Origin: SIG565 sp964607025
GTDB lineage: Bacteria; Bacillota; Clostridia; Oscillospirales; Acutalibacteraceae
Length of the DNA: 64,000 nucleotides
Direction: 5' to 3'
Assembly (NCBI GenBank): GCA_964607025.1
Contig: CAZSIL010000001.1
Coordinates: 71,058-135,057 of the forward strand
The position numbers and the translations under genes are program-made. Shown in pieces: positions 15,309-22,474 of this stretch. The notes beneath the pieces were generated by a model. That model did not search any database and had not been told where the DNA came from. It was given only the letters and a program-made list of their open reading frames with translations. Each line of letters begins with the position of its first letter. The stretch's first letter is position 1.

Positions 15309-16190
15309 ATGGAAAAATTTAGCGCAACACTCGTTGTTATGGCGGCGGGTATGGGCAGCCGTTTTGGTGGACTTAAACAAATAGCGCCCGTTGGCAAAAA
15401 CGGAGAAGCAATTTTAGATTTCTCGGTTTATGATGCTATTGAGGCGGGTTTTGATAAGGTTGTTTTTGTTATCAACCGCGGCATTGAAAAAGATTTTAAG
15501 GAAATCGTAGGCAGCCGTATTGAGAAAAAGGTAAAGGTTGATTACGTGTTCCAGCAGACCGATGATTTGCCTTCTGGTTTTACCTGTCCCGAGGGCAGAG
15601 TAAAGCCGTGGGGTACAGGTCAAGCAATTCTTTGCTGTAAGGATGTTGTAACAACTCCGTTTGCCGTTATCAATGCTGATGATTATTATGGCAAAACCGC
15701 CTTCAAGCAAATTTACGAGTGCCTTAAAAACTATAACGATTCTTACTGTATGGTTGGCTTCCGTCTTAAGAATACACTTACCGAGAACGGCCACGTTTCT
15801 CGCGGTGTTTGTACTGTGGAGGACGGATTTTTAACCGATGTTGTTGAGCGCACCAAGATACTTGACTGCAAATATACAGAGGATGAAGAAACCTGGGTAC
15901 CGCTTGACCCCAACTGCGTTGTTTCAATGAATATGTGGGGCTTTACAACCGATATTTTCGATTATCTCGAAAGAGAGTTTGTTAAGTTTTTGGAACAGCG
16001 CGGCACCGAGCTTAAGAGTGAATTCTATCTGCCTTTCGTTGTTGATACGCTAATTAAGTCGGGCGAGAAAAAAGCGCGTGTGCTCGTAGCTGAAGACCGC
16101 TGGTACGGCGTTACCTATAAGGAAGATAAGGATGCCGTAGTAAAAGCCATCGGAGATCTTATTGATAAAGGTCTTTATGAGAATATGTAA
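15309..16190 (+). CDS. sugar-phosphate nucleotidyltransferase family protein
   Basis: A 293-residue cytoplasmic enzyme with the GT-A-like nucleotidyltransferase fold: VVMAAGMGSRFGGLKQ (residues 8-23) is the nucleotide-binding signature, INADDYYG the metal-binding segment. It would join an NTP and a sugar-1-phosphate to give an NDP-sugar. The closest group seems to be the uncharacterised bacterial family often annotated simply as nucleotidyltransferase, rather than GalU or RmlA. ATG at 15309 follows AAAGGTGGGGG with correct spacing; an upstream GTG at 15297 lies inside that site. Single-gene unit with promoter and terminator. Confidence 0.83.
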   Translation: MEKFSATLVVMAAGMGSRFGGLKQIAPVGKNGEAILDFSVYDAIEAGFDKVVFVINRGIEKDFKEIVGSRIEKKVKVDYVFQQTDDLPSGFTCPEGRVKPWGTGQAILCCKDVVTTPFAVINADDYYGKTAFKQIYECLKNYNDSYCMVGFRLKNTLTENGHVSRGVCTVEDGFLTDVVERTKILDCKYTEDEETWVPLDPNCVVSMNMWGFTTDIFDYLEREFVKFLEQRGTELKSEFYLPFVVDTLIKSGEKKARVLVAEDRWYGVTYKEDKDAVVKAIGDLIDKGLYENM

Positions 16191-16192
16191 TA

Positions 16193-16224
16193 AAAATTCC
16201 GTACCGAAGGGTACGGAATTTTTT
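16193..16224. terminator. bidirectional intrinsic terminator
   Basis: AAATTCCGTACC pairs with GGTACGGAATTT, then TTTTG, between convergent genes. Confidence 0.85.
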
Positions 16225-16226
16225 GT

Positions 16227-19019
16227 TTATGCCATACTTTTTAACAGCCGAAGGATTTCATTAGGCATTTCGCAAAAGTAGTTATCAAAATACATAACCT
16301 TTTGCTCAAAACTAAAGTATACAGTGTAACCACAGTCTATGTAGCCATCAAAAGTAAAGGATAAACGGTCGATTATGCGGTCATCATGCCATTTTGCATT
16401 TTTAAGCATATAAAGCAATTTTTCATAATTCTCGTGGTCTAATTCTAAATGCTTTTCAATGCTTAATGCACTGCGCAACTCACTACTATGTTCATCTATT
16501 CTGTGTTTATAATAATTTACAAAACCGCGTTCATATGGTATATAGGCATCGGGACCTCCGACTGCATTAAACTCGGTGCAATTTTCTATTGTGCCATTAG
16601 GTACACTGAAAACTATAAACCAGTCGCCAATATCACAAGTAATACCACCTGTAATGTGCTTGCTTATTTGTACGTTAAAAGAATTACCGTCAACCGATAA
16701 ACCTGTTATAGCGTGGCGGTATGAGCCGCTTCCTTCGTGCTTGTGTACAACAAAAAGAGTATTATCTGCTAAAAACTCATCAGTGTATTTTTTAGTTATA
16801 TTATTGAATTCTTCACCTAAAGTAAAGGTGTAATTCCAACTGTTTGGGTTTTCCAATTTCCAAACCTTTTCAAAGGCGGTGGCAAAGGCGGCGATTTCTT
16901 TTTGGGAGTTAAATTTAAAGATTGGCAGACTACCGTTGCCCGTCAGCGTTTTATTTGCCATATAATCTTTTAAAAGATCTAAATGTTCTGTGTATTCTAA
17001 ATCGGTAATACGCAAAATATCGGCTGGATATGCGGAATATTGGAATTGAAGATTTGATGTATCGCTATATTTTTGGGGTAGTATATCTTTTAGAAAATAT
17101 ATGGCGTGGGTGCTGTTCAGGTATTTACCTTCTTCAATTTCGCCATCATATAAAATGCGTATTTCATCGCCGATTTTAAGGTCGGGTAACTGCTTTAACC
17201 TATGTGTACTTACATATAGGTTTTTATTTATTTCGTTTTCTTTTGTGTTTTCAAACGGGCGCACATAAATATTGCCCGATTCTATTTTTGTAACGGTGGC
17301 GTGAAAATACTGATAGTTATCTTCCGTAACTCCGTTTACGGAAGTGGGGTCAAAACCAAAGTATTCACCAAGCGCTTTTTTGCCAAACTCTATAAAGGCG
17401 ATATAATTTTTGCCGTCTTTGTCGGTTATGGTGGTTTCAAATCTATAAATATCAGCTTCGGGTAAATCGTAACATTCAAGCGGATAACTTTTGTGCAGAC
17501 TTTCTGCCGGAGCTATCATATATGCAGGTAGATTAAAAGCATAATTATTTTCAAGCGGAATTTCTACAAACTTATCGCCCTTTTTATAAAACATTTTAAA
17601 GGGGTCACCGCAGGTGATTTGTTCTTTGGTGTTATTGTTTATGGTAACCGATAAATAACCGCCGTTCTTTATAATCACCGAGTTATTAAGCGTTATGCTA
17701 ACACCTGTTAAATCACAACCGCCGGTTATGACGTGAAAAGTATTTATGTTTTCGAAATATTTTCTTAGCACATCGGGGTTTTTAATCCCGTAGGTAAGGG
17801 TGGGCTTAACCGAATTATTAATCCAAAGCTCAGTAAAGTCGGCATTAAAGCAAAGCGTATCTTTACCGTTTATGGTTACGGTGTGTATTTTACTGCGGTG
17901 CTCACTGCGGTTTTGATTTATGGGCTCTGAAAGGTTTACCTTCTTTAACATTTTTAGGGCATCTTTAATGGCGCTACTGTTTTTTAAAGAAAAGGTTACT
18001 TCGCCTGTTTTTACGTTAATTTCGGTTACATTTTCAAATATTTTACTGTAATCGCCCGCATCTTCAAGTCGATGTATTTTAAGCCCCAGTGGGTTGGTTA
18101 GAAATGTAAGAGATACCGCAAGGCAAGTTATAACGGCTATCAGCGTAACCCAAAATGTCGGCTGTTTATAGTTTAAAACACCTTTAATGCGGCTTTTAAC
18201 ACCAACCTCTCCGAAAGCCACGGGGCAGGCGGCAATACTGCGGCGCGTTATACTGAGCGATAAAAGGGTGGAGGAATAAAGCTTTTTATCTTCTATACCC
18301 ATCTTTTTTATAACGTACTCATCACACGCAAGTTCAATATCACGGCATAAAAGAATATAAGCCACCCATAAAACAGGGTTAAACCAGTAAACAGACAACA
18401 GCAAAAAGCCAAGCGGCTTCCATATATGGTCAAGACGTTTAATGTGCGCCGTTTCGTGCGCTAAAACGAAAACTTTATCGTTTTCGGTCATGTTAGACGG
18501 TAAATATATGCGCGGCTTTATAACGCCGAGTATAAAAGGTGAAGACACAGCATCGCATAAATAAACATTCCCGTTATCTTTAACTGCGGATGACACTTGT
18601 TTGCGGATTTTTAAGTAACTTATAAGGCAATAGATAAGCATTGCTATGATGCCGAGTACCCAAATATTTGCCGCTATAAAGGTTACTGCTTGAAGCGGGT
18701 TTACGCTGCTGCTTACAGTGGGTGTAAAGTTTTCCTGTATTATAGGATTTATTACGGTATTAACGGCGGGTATTCCGCTTTGTATTGCGGGGGAATTGGA
18801 ATATATAATATCGGGCGGTACAGGACTTGCTGATGGGATAAGACTCATTATGCTTTCAAAGGAAAACGGGAAAATTAATCGGAGAGCTACAAGTCCCCAT
18901 AACACGCAAGAAATGAATTTTGGGGCGCGGCGCAGCAATAAACGGATTAGTATTACCGCAATGGCAATATAGCTTGCAGTAATACTCATATTAAGAATAT
19001 TAAGAAATACATTGTCCAT
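16227..19019 (-). CDS. BlaR1-type M56 family peptidase with large extracellular part
   Basis: A 930-residue membrane sensor-protease. The first 310 residues have four transmembrane helices and the zinc metalloprotease site LAHETAHIKRLDHIWKP (HExxH) in a cytoplasmic loop, followed by LLCRDIELACDE. After the last helix comes a long outside region that lacks the penicillin-binding sensor domain of true BlaR1. Part of it (about 420-550) resembles a bacterial Ig-like domain also suggested for the lipoprotein at 62.8 kb; the rest is unclassified. The BlaI-type repressor gene is directly upstream, so a signal sensed outside should activate the protease and relieve BlaI repression. The signal may be other than a beta-lactam. 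Confidence 0.85.
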   Translation of the reverse strand: MDNVFLNILNMSITASYIAIAVILIRLLLRRAPKFISCVLWGLVALRLIFPFSFESIMSLIPSASPVPPDIIYSNSPAIQSGIPAVNTVINPIIQENFTPTVSSSVNPLQAVTFIAANIWVLGIIAMLIYCLISYLKIRKQVSSAVKDNGNVYLCDAVSSPFILGVIKPRIYLPSNMTENDKVFVLAHETAHIKRLDHIWKPLGFLLLSVYWFNPVLWVAYILLCRDIELACDEYVIKKMGIEDKKLYSSTLLSLSITRRSIAACPVAFGEVGVKSRIKGVLNYKQPTFWVTLIAVITCLAVSLTFLTNPLGLKIHRLEDAGDYSKIFENVTEINVKTGEVTFSLKNSSAIKDALKMLKKVNLSEPINQNRSEHRSKIHTVTINGKDTLCFNADFTELWINNSVKPTLTYGIKNPDVLRKYFENINTFHVITGGCDLTGVSITLNNSVIIKNGGYLSVTINNNTKEQITCGDPFKMFYKKGDKFVEIPLENNYAFNLPAYMIAPAESLHKSYPLECYDLPEADIYRFETTITDKDGKNYIAFIEFGKKALGEYFGFDPTSVNGVTEDNYQYFHATVTKIESGNIYVRPFENTKENEINKNLYVSTHRLKQLPDLKIGDEIRILYDGEIEEGKYLNSTHAIYFLKDILPQKYSDTSNLQFQYSAYPADILRITDLEYTEHLDLLKDYMANKTLTGNGSLPIFKFNSQKEIAAFATAFEKVWKLENPNSWNYTFTLGEEFNNITKKYTDEFLADNTLFVVHKHEGSGSYRHAITGLSVDGNSFNVQISKHITGGITCDIGDWFIVFSVPNGTIENCTEFNAVGGPDAYIPYERGFVNYYKHRIDEHSSELRSALSIEKHLELDHENYEKLLYMLKNAKWHDDRIIDRLSFTFDGYIDCGYTVYFSFEQKVMYFDNYFCEMPNEILRLLKSMA

Positions 19020-19031
19020 AATTTACTCCTT

Positions 19032-19385
19032 TTAGTAGCTATCAATTAAACGGCGGATTTCATTTATTTCTTTTTCACTTAATTCCTTTTTAGCGGTAAA
19101 CGCGGCAATAAATGCCGGAAGAGAGCCGTTAAAGGTTTCATCAACGAATTTTTTGCTTTGCATAGCAAAAAATTCATCTCGGGAGATTTTTACCGAAACC
19201 GTACTGCCGTTATTTTCAAAAATACCTTTTTCGCAAAGTTTTTTAAGCACTGTATAGGTGGTTGATTTTTTCCAACCGAGCGTTTCAAAACTTAACTGCA
19301 CAAGTTTTCCCGAGTTTATCGGGGCATTGTTCCATATAATATCGGCAAAGCGGGTTTCAATTGCTCCTAATTTTATATCGTTCAT
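19032..19385 (-). CDS. BlaI/MecI family transcriptional repressor
   Basis: A 117-residue winged-helix repressor. The start is ATG 19385 (MNDIKLGAIE) with AAGGAGG at ideal spacing; a longer frame starting upstream runs through the promoter. The DNA-binding part reads LVQLSFETLGWKKSTTYTVLKKLCEKG, followed by the dimerisation helices in which family members are cut by the BlaR1 partner. It is 12 bases upstream of the M56 protease gene. The promoter carries two identical-design operators (19404-19420 and 19433-19449), so it should repress its own operon. Confidence 0.93.
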   Translation of the reverse strand: MNDIKLGAIETRFADIIWNNAPINSGKLVQLSFETLGWKKSTTYTVLKKLCEKGIFENNGSTVSVKISRDEFFAMQSKKFVDETFNGSLPAFIAAFTAKKELSEKEINEIRRLIDSY

Positions 19386-19403
19386 AAAAAATGCACCTCC
19401 TTG

Positions 19404-19460
19404 GTCTACACTCAATAGACCTTCTGCATCAAGTCTATCACAAATAGACCTGTTTGTCAA
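19404..19460 (-). promoter_or_regulatory. blaI-blaR promoter with two operators
   Basis: Minus strand: -35 TTGACA (19455-19460), 17 bases, -10 TAGACT (19432-19437). Two 17-base palindromes of form GTCTA-N7-TAGAC lie at 19433-19449 (between -35 and -10, overlapping the -10) and 19404-19420 (at and after the transcription start), 29 bases apart centre to centre. Confidence 0.82.
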
Positions 19461-19462
19461 GA

Positions 19463-19496
19463 AAAAACCGTTACGATTTTTTTCGTAACGGTTTTT
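19463..19496 (-). terminator. intrinsic terminator after the immA-like gene
   Basis: AAAAACCGTTACGA pairs with TCGTAACGGTTTTT. On the minus strand it follows the ImmA stop directly and precedes the blaI promoter. Confidence 0.8.
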
Positions 19497-19497
19497 G

Positions 19498-19908
19498 TTA
19501 TGCTATATCAATCTTTTTATAGAGTTTTAATGCCTTTTTTATAAAATCTTCGGTTACACAAAAATGCTCGGCAAGGGAGCATACGTCGTGGCAACCGCGA
19601 GAAATCGCTTTATTTAGTTCTTTTTCGGGAATTAAACAGTTAATTGCCCATTTATCCGCTCGGTTTTCGTGCTTCTGCCTTATATCAAGCCCTGAATACA
19701 GGTTATAAAAGCTACCCGTCCTGCAGTGGCCAAGCTCGTGCGCTAAGCATACACGCTCATCGGCATTGCGGCTTAGTACCTTGGGGTCAATGGCAATAAA
19801 AAAACTATTATCCATATTAACACAAAGAGATTTACACTCGGGTAGGGCAAATACATCCAGTGTTATATTGTCGCTTTTTGCGATTTTATAAAGAGTTTCC
19901 GTTCTCAT
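19498..19908 (-). CDS. ImmA/IrrE family metallo-endopeptidase
   Basis: A 136-residue zinc protease. The site AHELGHCRTG (HExxH) and a downstream ENRADKWA segment supply the three metal ligands. ImmA-type proteases cut a partner repressor of the XRE type, relieving repression of mobile elements or damage-response genes; the partner gene here is directly upstream and overlaps it by 23 bases, the classic arrangement. A terminator follows. It should therefore control the divergently oriented genes at 20411-21087 through cleavage or inactivation of the XRE protein. Confidence 0.93.
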   Translation of the reverse strand: MRTETLYKIAKSDNITLDVFALPECKSLCVNMDNSFFIAIDPKVLSRNADERVCLAHELGHCRTGSFYNLYSGLDIRQKHENRADKWAINCLIPEKELNKAISRGCHDVCSLAEHFCVTEDFIKKALKLYKKIDIA

Positions 19909-20227
19909 TTTCTCTATCCTTTATATATTGCGCGTAGCGTTTAACTTCGTTCCACATTTCATCCGTTACCGTAACGTCGCCGCCGAAAAGCGCGACCTTC
20001 AAACTCGCATCATCAGCTACGGGTTGCTCACCGCTCAAAAGGTATTCAACGCTGACTGAGAAGTATTCCGAGATTTTTGAAAGTGTCAGCGCCGATAAAC
20101 TTTTGATTCTTCCCATCTTATAGTCCGAAAGAGACGCTCTCGGTATATCACAGCGCTTACAAAGATCGGTTACAGTAATACCCCTTTTTCGACAAAGTTC
20201 AGCAATTCTCTCATAAGTTTCAGGCAT
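19886..20227 (-). CDS. XRE family repressor (ImmR/CI-like)
   Basis: A 113-residue protein. The N-terminal helix-turn-helix covers about 10-65 (GITVTDLCKRCDIPRASLSD, then LSALTLSKISEYFSVSVEYLL); the C-terminal tail contains ALFGGDVTVTDEMWNEVKRY, a segment shared by many clostridial phage and element repressors. ATG at 20227 has AAGGAG upstream. It is transcribed from a perfect promoter at 20358-20386 that faces the plus-strand promoter of the neighbouring genes. Likely binds the TTACnnAATTnnGTAA palindromes there. Confidence 0.92.
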   Translation of the reverse strand: MPETYERIAELCRKRGITVTDLCKRCDIPRASLSDYKMGRIKSLSALTLSKISEYFSVSVEYLLSGEQPVADDASLKVALFGGDVTVTDEMWNEVKRYAQYIKDRENENGNSL

Positions 20228-20251
20228 TTTAATTACTCCTTTTTGTGCATT

Positions 20252-20379
20252 TATACGAATTACGAAAAATAGTAATCCAAAGCATTGACAATTACTGAAT
20301 TACGAAATATAATGAATATAGACTACTAAATTCAGTAATTTACTCTTTCCACTCCAAAGTATATTACAAAATTCAGTAA
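20252..20379. promoter_or_regulatory. operator array of the XRE repressor
   Basis: Four sites fit a TTACnnAATTnnGTAA palindrome: 20364-20379 (perfect), 20323-20338 and 20292-20307 (one mismatch each) and a weak 20252-20267. Centres are 41, 31 and 40 bases apart, near whole helical turns. The first and third lie exactly in the spacers of the two opposing promoters. Confidence 0.72.
20285..20313 (+). promoter_or_regulatory. perfect rightward sigma-A promoter of the switch
   Basis: -35 TTGACA (20285-20290), 17 bases holding an operator, -10 TATAAT (20308-20313). Predicted start about 20320. It drives the zinc-finger and sigma-4-like genes. Confidence 0.82.
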
Positions 20380-20386
20380 CTGTCAA
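20358..20386 (-). promoter_or_regulatory. leftward sigma-A promoter of the switch
   Basis: Minus strand: -35 TTGACA (20381-20386), 17 bases holding the perfect operator, -10 TATACT (20358-20363). Predicted start about 20351. It drives the repressor and ImmA and overlaps the rightward transcript, so the two promoters face each other. Confidence 0.82.
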
Positions 20387-20410
20387 GTATTTTTTAAAGG
20401 AGCATAAAAG

Positions 20411-20770
20411 GTGTACATTTGTCGGGACTGTAAAAAGGAATTCAGAAAATATAAAGTAATAACCGAGACACATAATCTATCGGCGGCGCCGTATGAAGAG
20501 TTTCATATTTGTCCTTTTTGTTTTAGTACGAACATAAAGAAAAAGGAAGTCAACCACTGTAAATGTTGTGGGGCGCGGATGTATAAGGATGGGGACTACT
20601 GCAACAGCACCTGTCGGCGTCGGGGAGAACTTTTATGGGAAATGGAGCGCCGCAAGAAAGAAAACTGGATGCGTCATCCGTTACATAAAGCACTAGTTGA
20701 AGTTGAGCAGTATAATAAGGAACATGGTACAAACCTATCTTATGGGCAGTACTTTGCGGGTAAAAGGTGA
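20411..20770 (+). CDS. zinc-ribbon protein of unknown function
   Basis: A 119-residue protein with many paired cysteines: CRDC (residues 4-7), CPFC (about 35-38), CKCCGARM (about 50-57) and CNSTC (about 65-69), which suggests two zinc knuckles. The C-terminal half is charged and helical. No known family is recognised; similar small zinc-ribbon proteins occur in phage and integrative-element early operons. Start GTG 20411, 8 bases after AAAGGAG. It is the first gene read from the rightward promoter and its stop is 5 bases before the next start, so they are translated together. Confidence 0.75.
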   Translation: MYICRDCKKEFRKYKVITETHNLSAAPYEEFHICPFCFSTNIKKKEVNHCKCCGARMYKDGDYCNSTCRRRGELLWEMERRKKENWMRHPLHKALVEVEQYNKEHGTNLSYGQYFAGKR

Positions 20771-20775
20771 TTAAT

Positions 20776-21087
20776 ATGGATATCAAAAAGGAATATTTAG
20801 AGCTTTATTTAATCCAACAGGCGAAGATTGAACGACTTCGCGACCAGATGAAGATAAACCCGAAAACAGTAAGGCGTTATCGCAAAAAGATAAGGGATGC
20901 AGAGCGCCTTCGCCGAAGAATAGAAGACACCATCGATGCAGTGGACGGCGGTATTCTGAGTGAGGTTTTATCACAAAGATTTTTATGCGGAAAAAGTCTC
21001 GAGCAAATAGCCATAACACTTAATTACTCAAAGCGTCACATCGAGCGCTTATATATTCGTGCTATGGAAAAAATTGATATATATTAA
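20776..21087 (+). CDS. phage-type sigma-70 region 4-like DNA-binding protein
   Basis: A 103-residue protein from ATG 20776 (AAAGGTGA 5 bases upstream). The N-terminal half is a charged helical segment (YRKKIRDAERLRRRIEDT); the C-terminal half is a helix-turn-helix resembling sigma region 4: RFLCGKSLEQIAITLNYSKR then HIERLYIRAMEKI. This architecture is common in phage late or excision regulators (ArpU/RinA-like or DUF1492-like). It is co-transcribed with the zinc-ribbon gene and precedes dinB. It may activate genes elsewhere or dinB itself. Confidence 0.78.
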   Translation: MDIKKEYLELYLIQQAKIERLRDQMKINPKTVRRYRKKIRDAERLRRRIEDTIDAVDGGILSEVLSQRFLCGKSLEQIAITLNYSKRHIERLYIRAMEKIDIY

Positions 21088-21090
21088 CTC

Positions 21091-21119
21091 TTTACTTTTG
21101 AAAAAGAAGAGTTTATAAT
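21091..21119 (+). promoter_or_regulatory. promoter for dinB
   Basis: -10 TATAAT (21114-21119) with -35 TTTACT (21091-21096) at 17 bases. The SOS box follows at +10. Confidence 0.55.
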
Positions 21120-21127
21120 TATACACA

Positions 21128-21139
21128 GAACATTTGTTC
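21128..21139. promoter_or_regulatory. LexA binding site (SOS box) before dinB
   Basis: GAACATTTGTTC matches the Gram-positive LexA/DinR core GAAC-N4-GTTC exactly. It lies between the -10 box and the ribosome binding site, where a bound repressor blocks transcription. lexA itself is at 56160 in this window. Confidence 0.88.
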
Positions 21140-21153
21140 AAGGGGGTGGCGCT

Positions 21154-22329
21154 ATGGATAGAGTGATACTACACTGTGATTTGAATAATTTTTTTGCATC
21201 GGTATCTTTGCTTTATAATCAAACACTTATTAACATGCCTGTGGCGGTGTGTGGCAGTGTGGAACAGCGCCACGGTATAGTCCTTGCAAAAAACGAGATT
21301 GCAAAGTCTTTCGGTGTTAAAACCGCCGAAGCCATATGGGAAGCCAAGCGCAAATGCCCCGAGCTTGTAACACTTCCGCCCGACTATGAAAAGTATGATG
21401 AGTTTTCTAAAAGGGCGCAGGCGATATATGCGAGATATACCGATATGATAGAGCCGTTTGGTATAGACGAGTGTTGGCTTGACGTTACGGGCAGTACAAT
21501 GCTTTTTGGCTCGGGTGAAGAGATAGCTCACAAAATTCGTAAAGAGATAAAAAGGGAACTAGGTATTACAATATCGGTGGGAGTTAGCTTTAATAAGGTT
21601 TTTGCAAAGCTCGGCAGTGATATGAAAAAACCCGATGCCGTAACGGTTATAACGCGTGAAAATTTCCGCGAAAAAGTTTGGCCGTTGCCTGTCGGCGCCT
21701 TGCTTTTTGCAGGAAATAAAACGGTGGCAAAACTTAATTCTTCGGGCGTGTTTACGGTAGGGGATATAACCGAGCTTAGCGATGATACCTTGTCTTATAT
21801 GTTCGGTAAAAATGGGTTGGAACTTAAAAAATGCGCTATGGGCGAAGATACGTCCCCCGTATCTCCTTTTGAAAAACGTGAAAAGCCAAAAAGCGTCGGT
21901 CGAAGTGTCACGGGGGCCGAAGATTTTTTAAGTGAAGAACAGGTATGGCAGACCTTTATTGTACTTGCCGAAGATATATCGAAACGTCTGCGTACCCACG
22001 GTCAGTATGCGGGCGGTATACAGGTGCATACGAGAAATACCGAACTCAAAGTGCGTGAGTTCAGTCGCGCGCTCGATAGTCCAACAGATATAAGCATAAA
22101 AATTGCCGAAGAAGGTATAAAACTTTTCCGAGAGAATTATTATTGGGACCTGCCTTTGCGTTCGGTGGGACTCAGAGCCATAAATTTAAAGGATGAATTA
22201 ACCGCCGTTCAGGAAGATTTATTTTCTGATACCGAGACACAAATTAGAATTGAAAAGATAGAAGATAGCATCCACTCAATCCGTAAAAAATTCGGAGATA
22301 CAAGCATAAAACGGGGAAGAAACGTATAG
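21154..22329 (+). CDS. dinB: Y-family DNA polymerase IV
   Basis: A 391-residue translesion polymerase. The palm motifs are LHCDLNNFFASV (Asp near residue 8) and GIDECWLDVTGS (Asp-Glu near 105), followed by SVGVSFNKVFAKLGSDMKKPD and the thumb helix-hairpin-helix. The little-finger domain runs from about 240 (GRSVTGAEDF). It copies damaged templates with low fidelity. Start ATG 21154 with AAGGGGGTGG. A LexA box lies upstream. The length and the acidic C-terminal extension are normal; there is no obvious beta-clamp motif that I can be sure of, though QEDLFSD near the C-terminus is a plausible clamp-binding peptide. Confidence 0.96.
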   Translation: MDRVILHCDLNNFFASVSLLYNQTLINMPVAVCGSVEQRHGIVLAKNEIAKSFGVKTAEAIWEAKRKCPELVTLPPDYEKYDEFSKRAQAIYARYTDMIEPFGIDECWLDVTGSTMLFGSGEEIAHKIRKEIKRELGITISVGVSFNKVFAKLGSDMKKPDAVTVITRENFREKVWPLPVGALLFAGNKTVAKLNSSGVFTVGDITELSDDTLSYMFGKNGLELKKCAMGEDTSPVSPFEKREKPKSVGRSVTGAEDFLSEEQVWQTFIVLAEDISKRLRTHGQYAGGIQVHTRNTELKVREFSRALDSPTDISIKIAEEGIKLFRENYYWDLPLRSVGLRAINLKDELTAVQEDLFSDTETQIRIEKIEDSIHSIRKKFGDTSIKRGRNV

Positions 22330-22370
22330 TAGAGAGCAGGTCTACACGCGGTAGATGGCTCTCTACTTTA
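22329..22370 (+). terminator. terminator after dinB
   Basis: GTAGAGAGC pairs with GCTCTCTAC, with an inner TCTAC/GTAGA stem, followed by TTTATATTTAT. Confidence 0.75.
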
Positions 22371-22474
22371 TATTTATACGGGTATTTTAAGTGTAGATAC
22401 AAGACCCCAACAATAGATTGATATATGTGTTCTCACAGCATTACAATGGTGTGCGAAGAAGGGTTGGGGAAAGT

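Noticed and set aside
19498..22329. Complete prophage
   Set aside because: Only control genes and dinB are present; no integrase, replication, packaging or structural genes adjoin.
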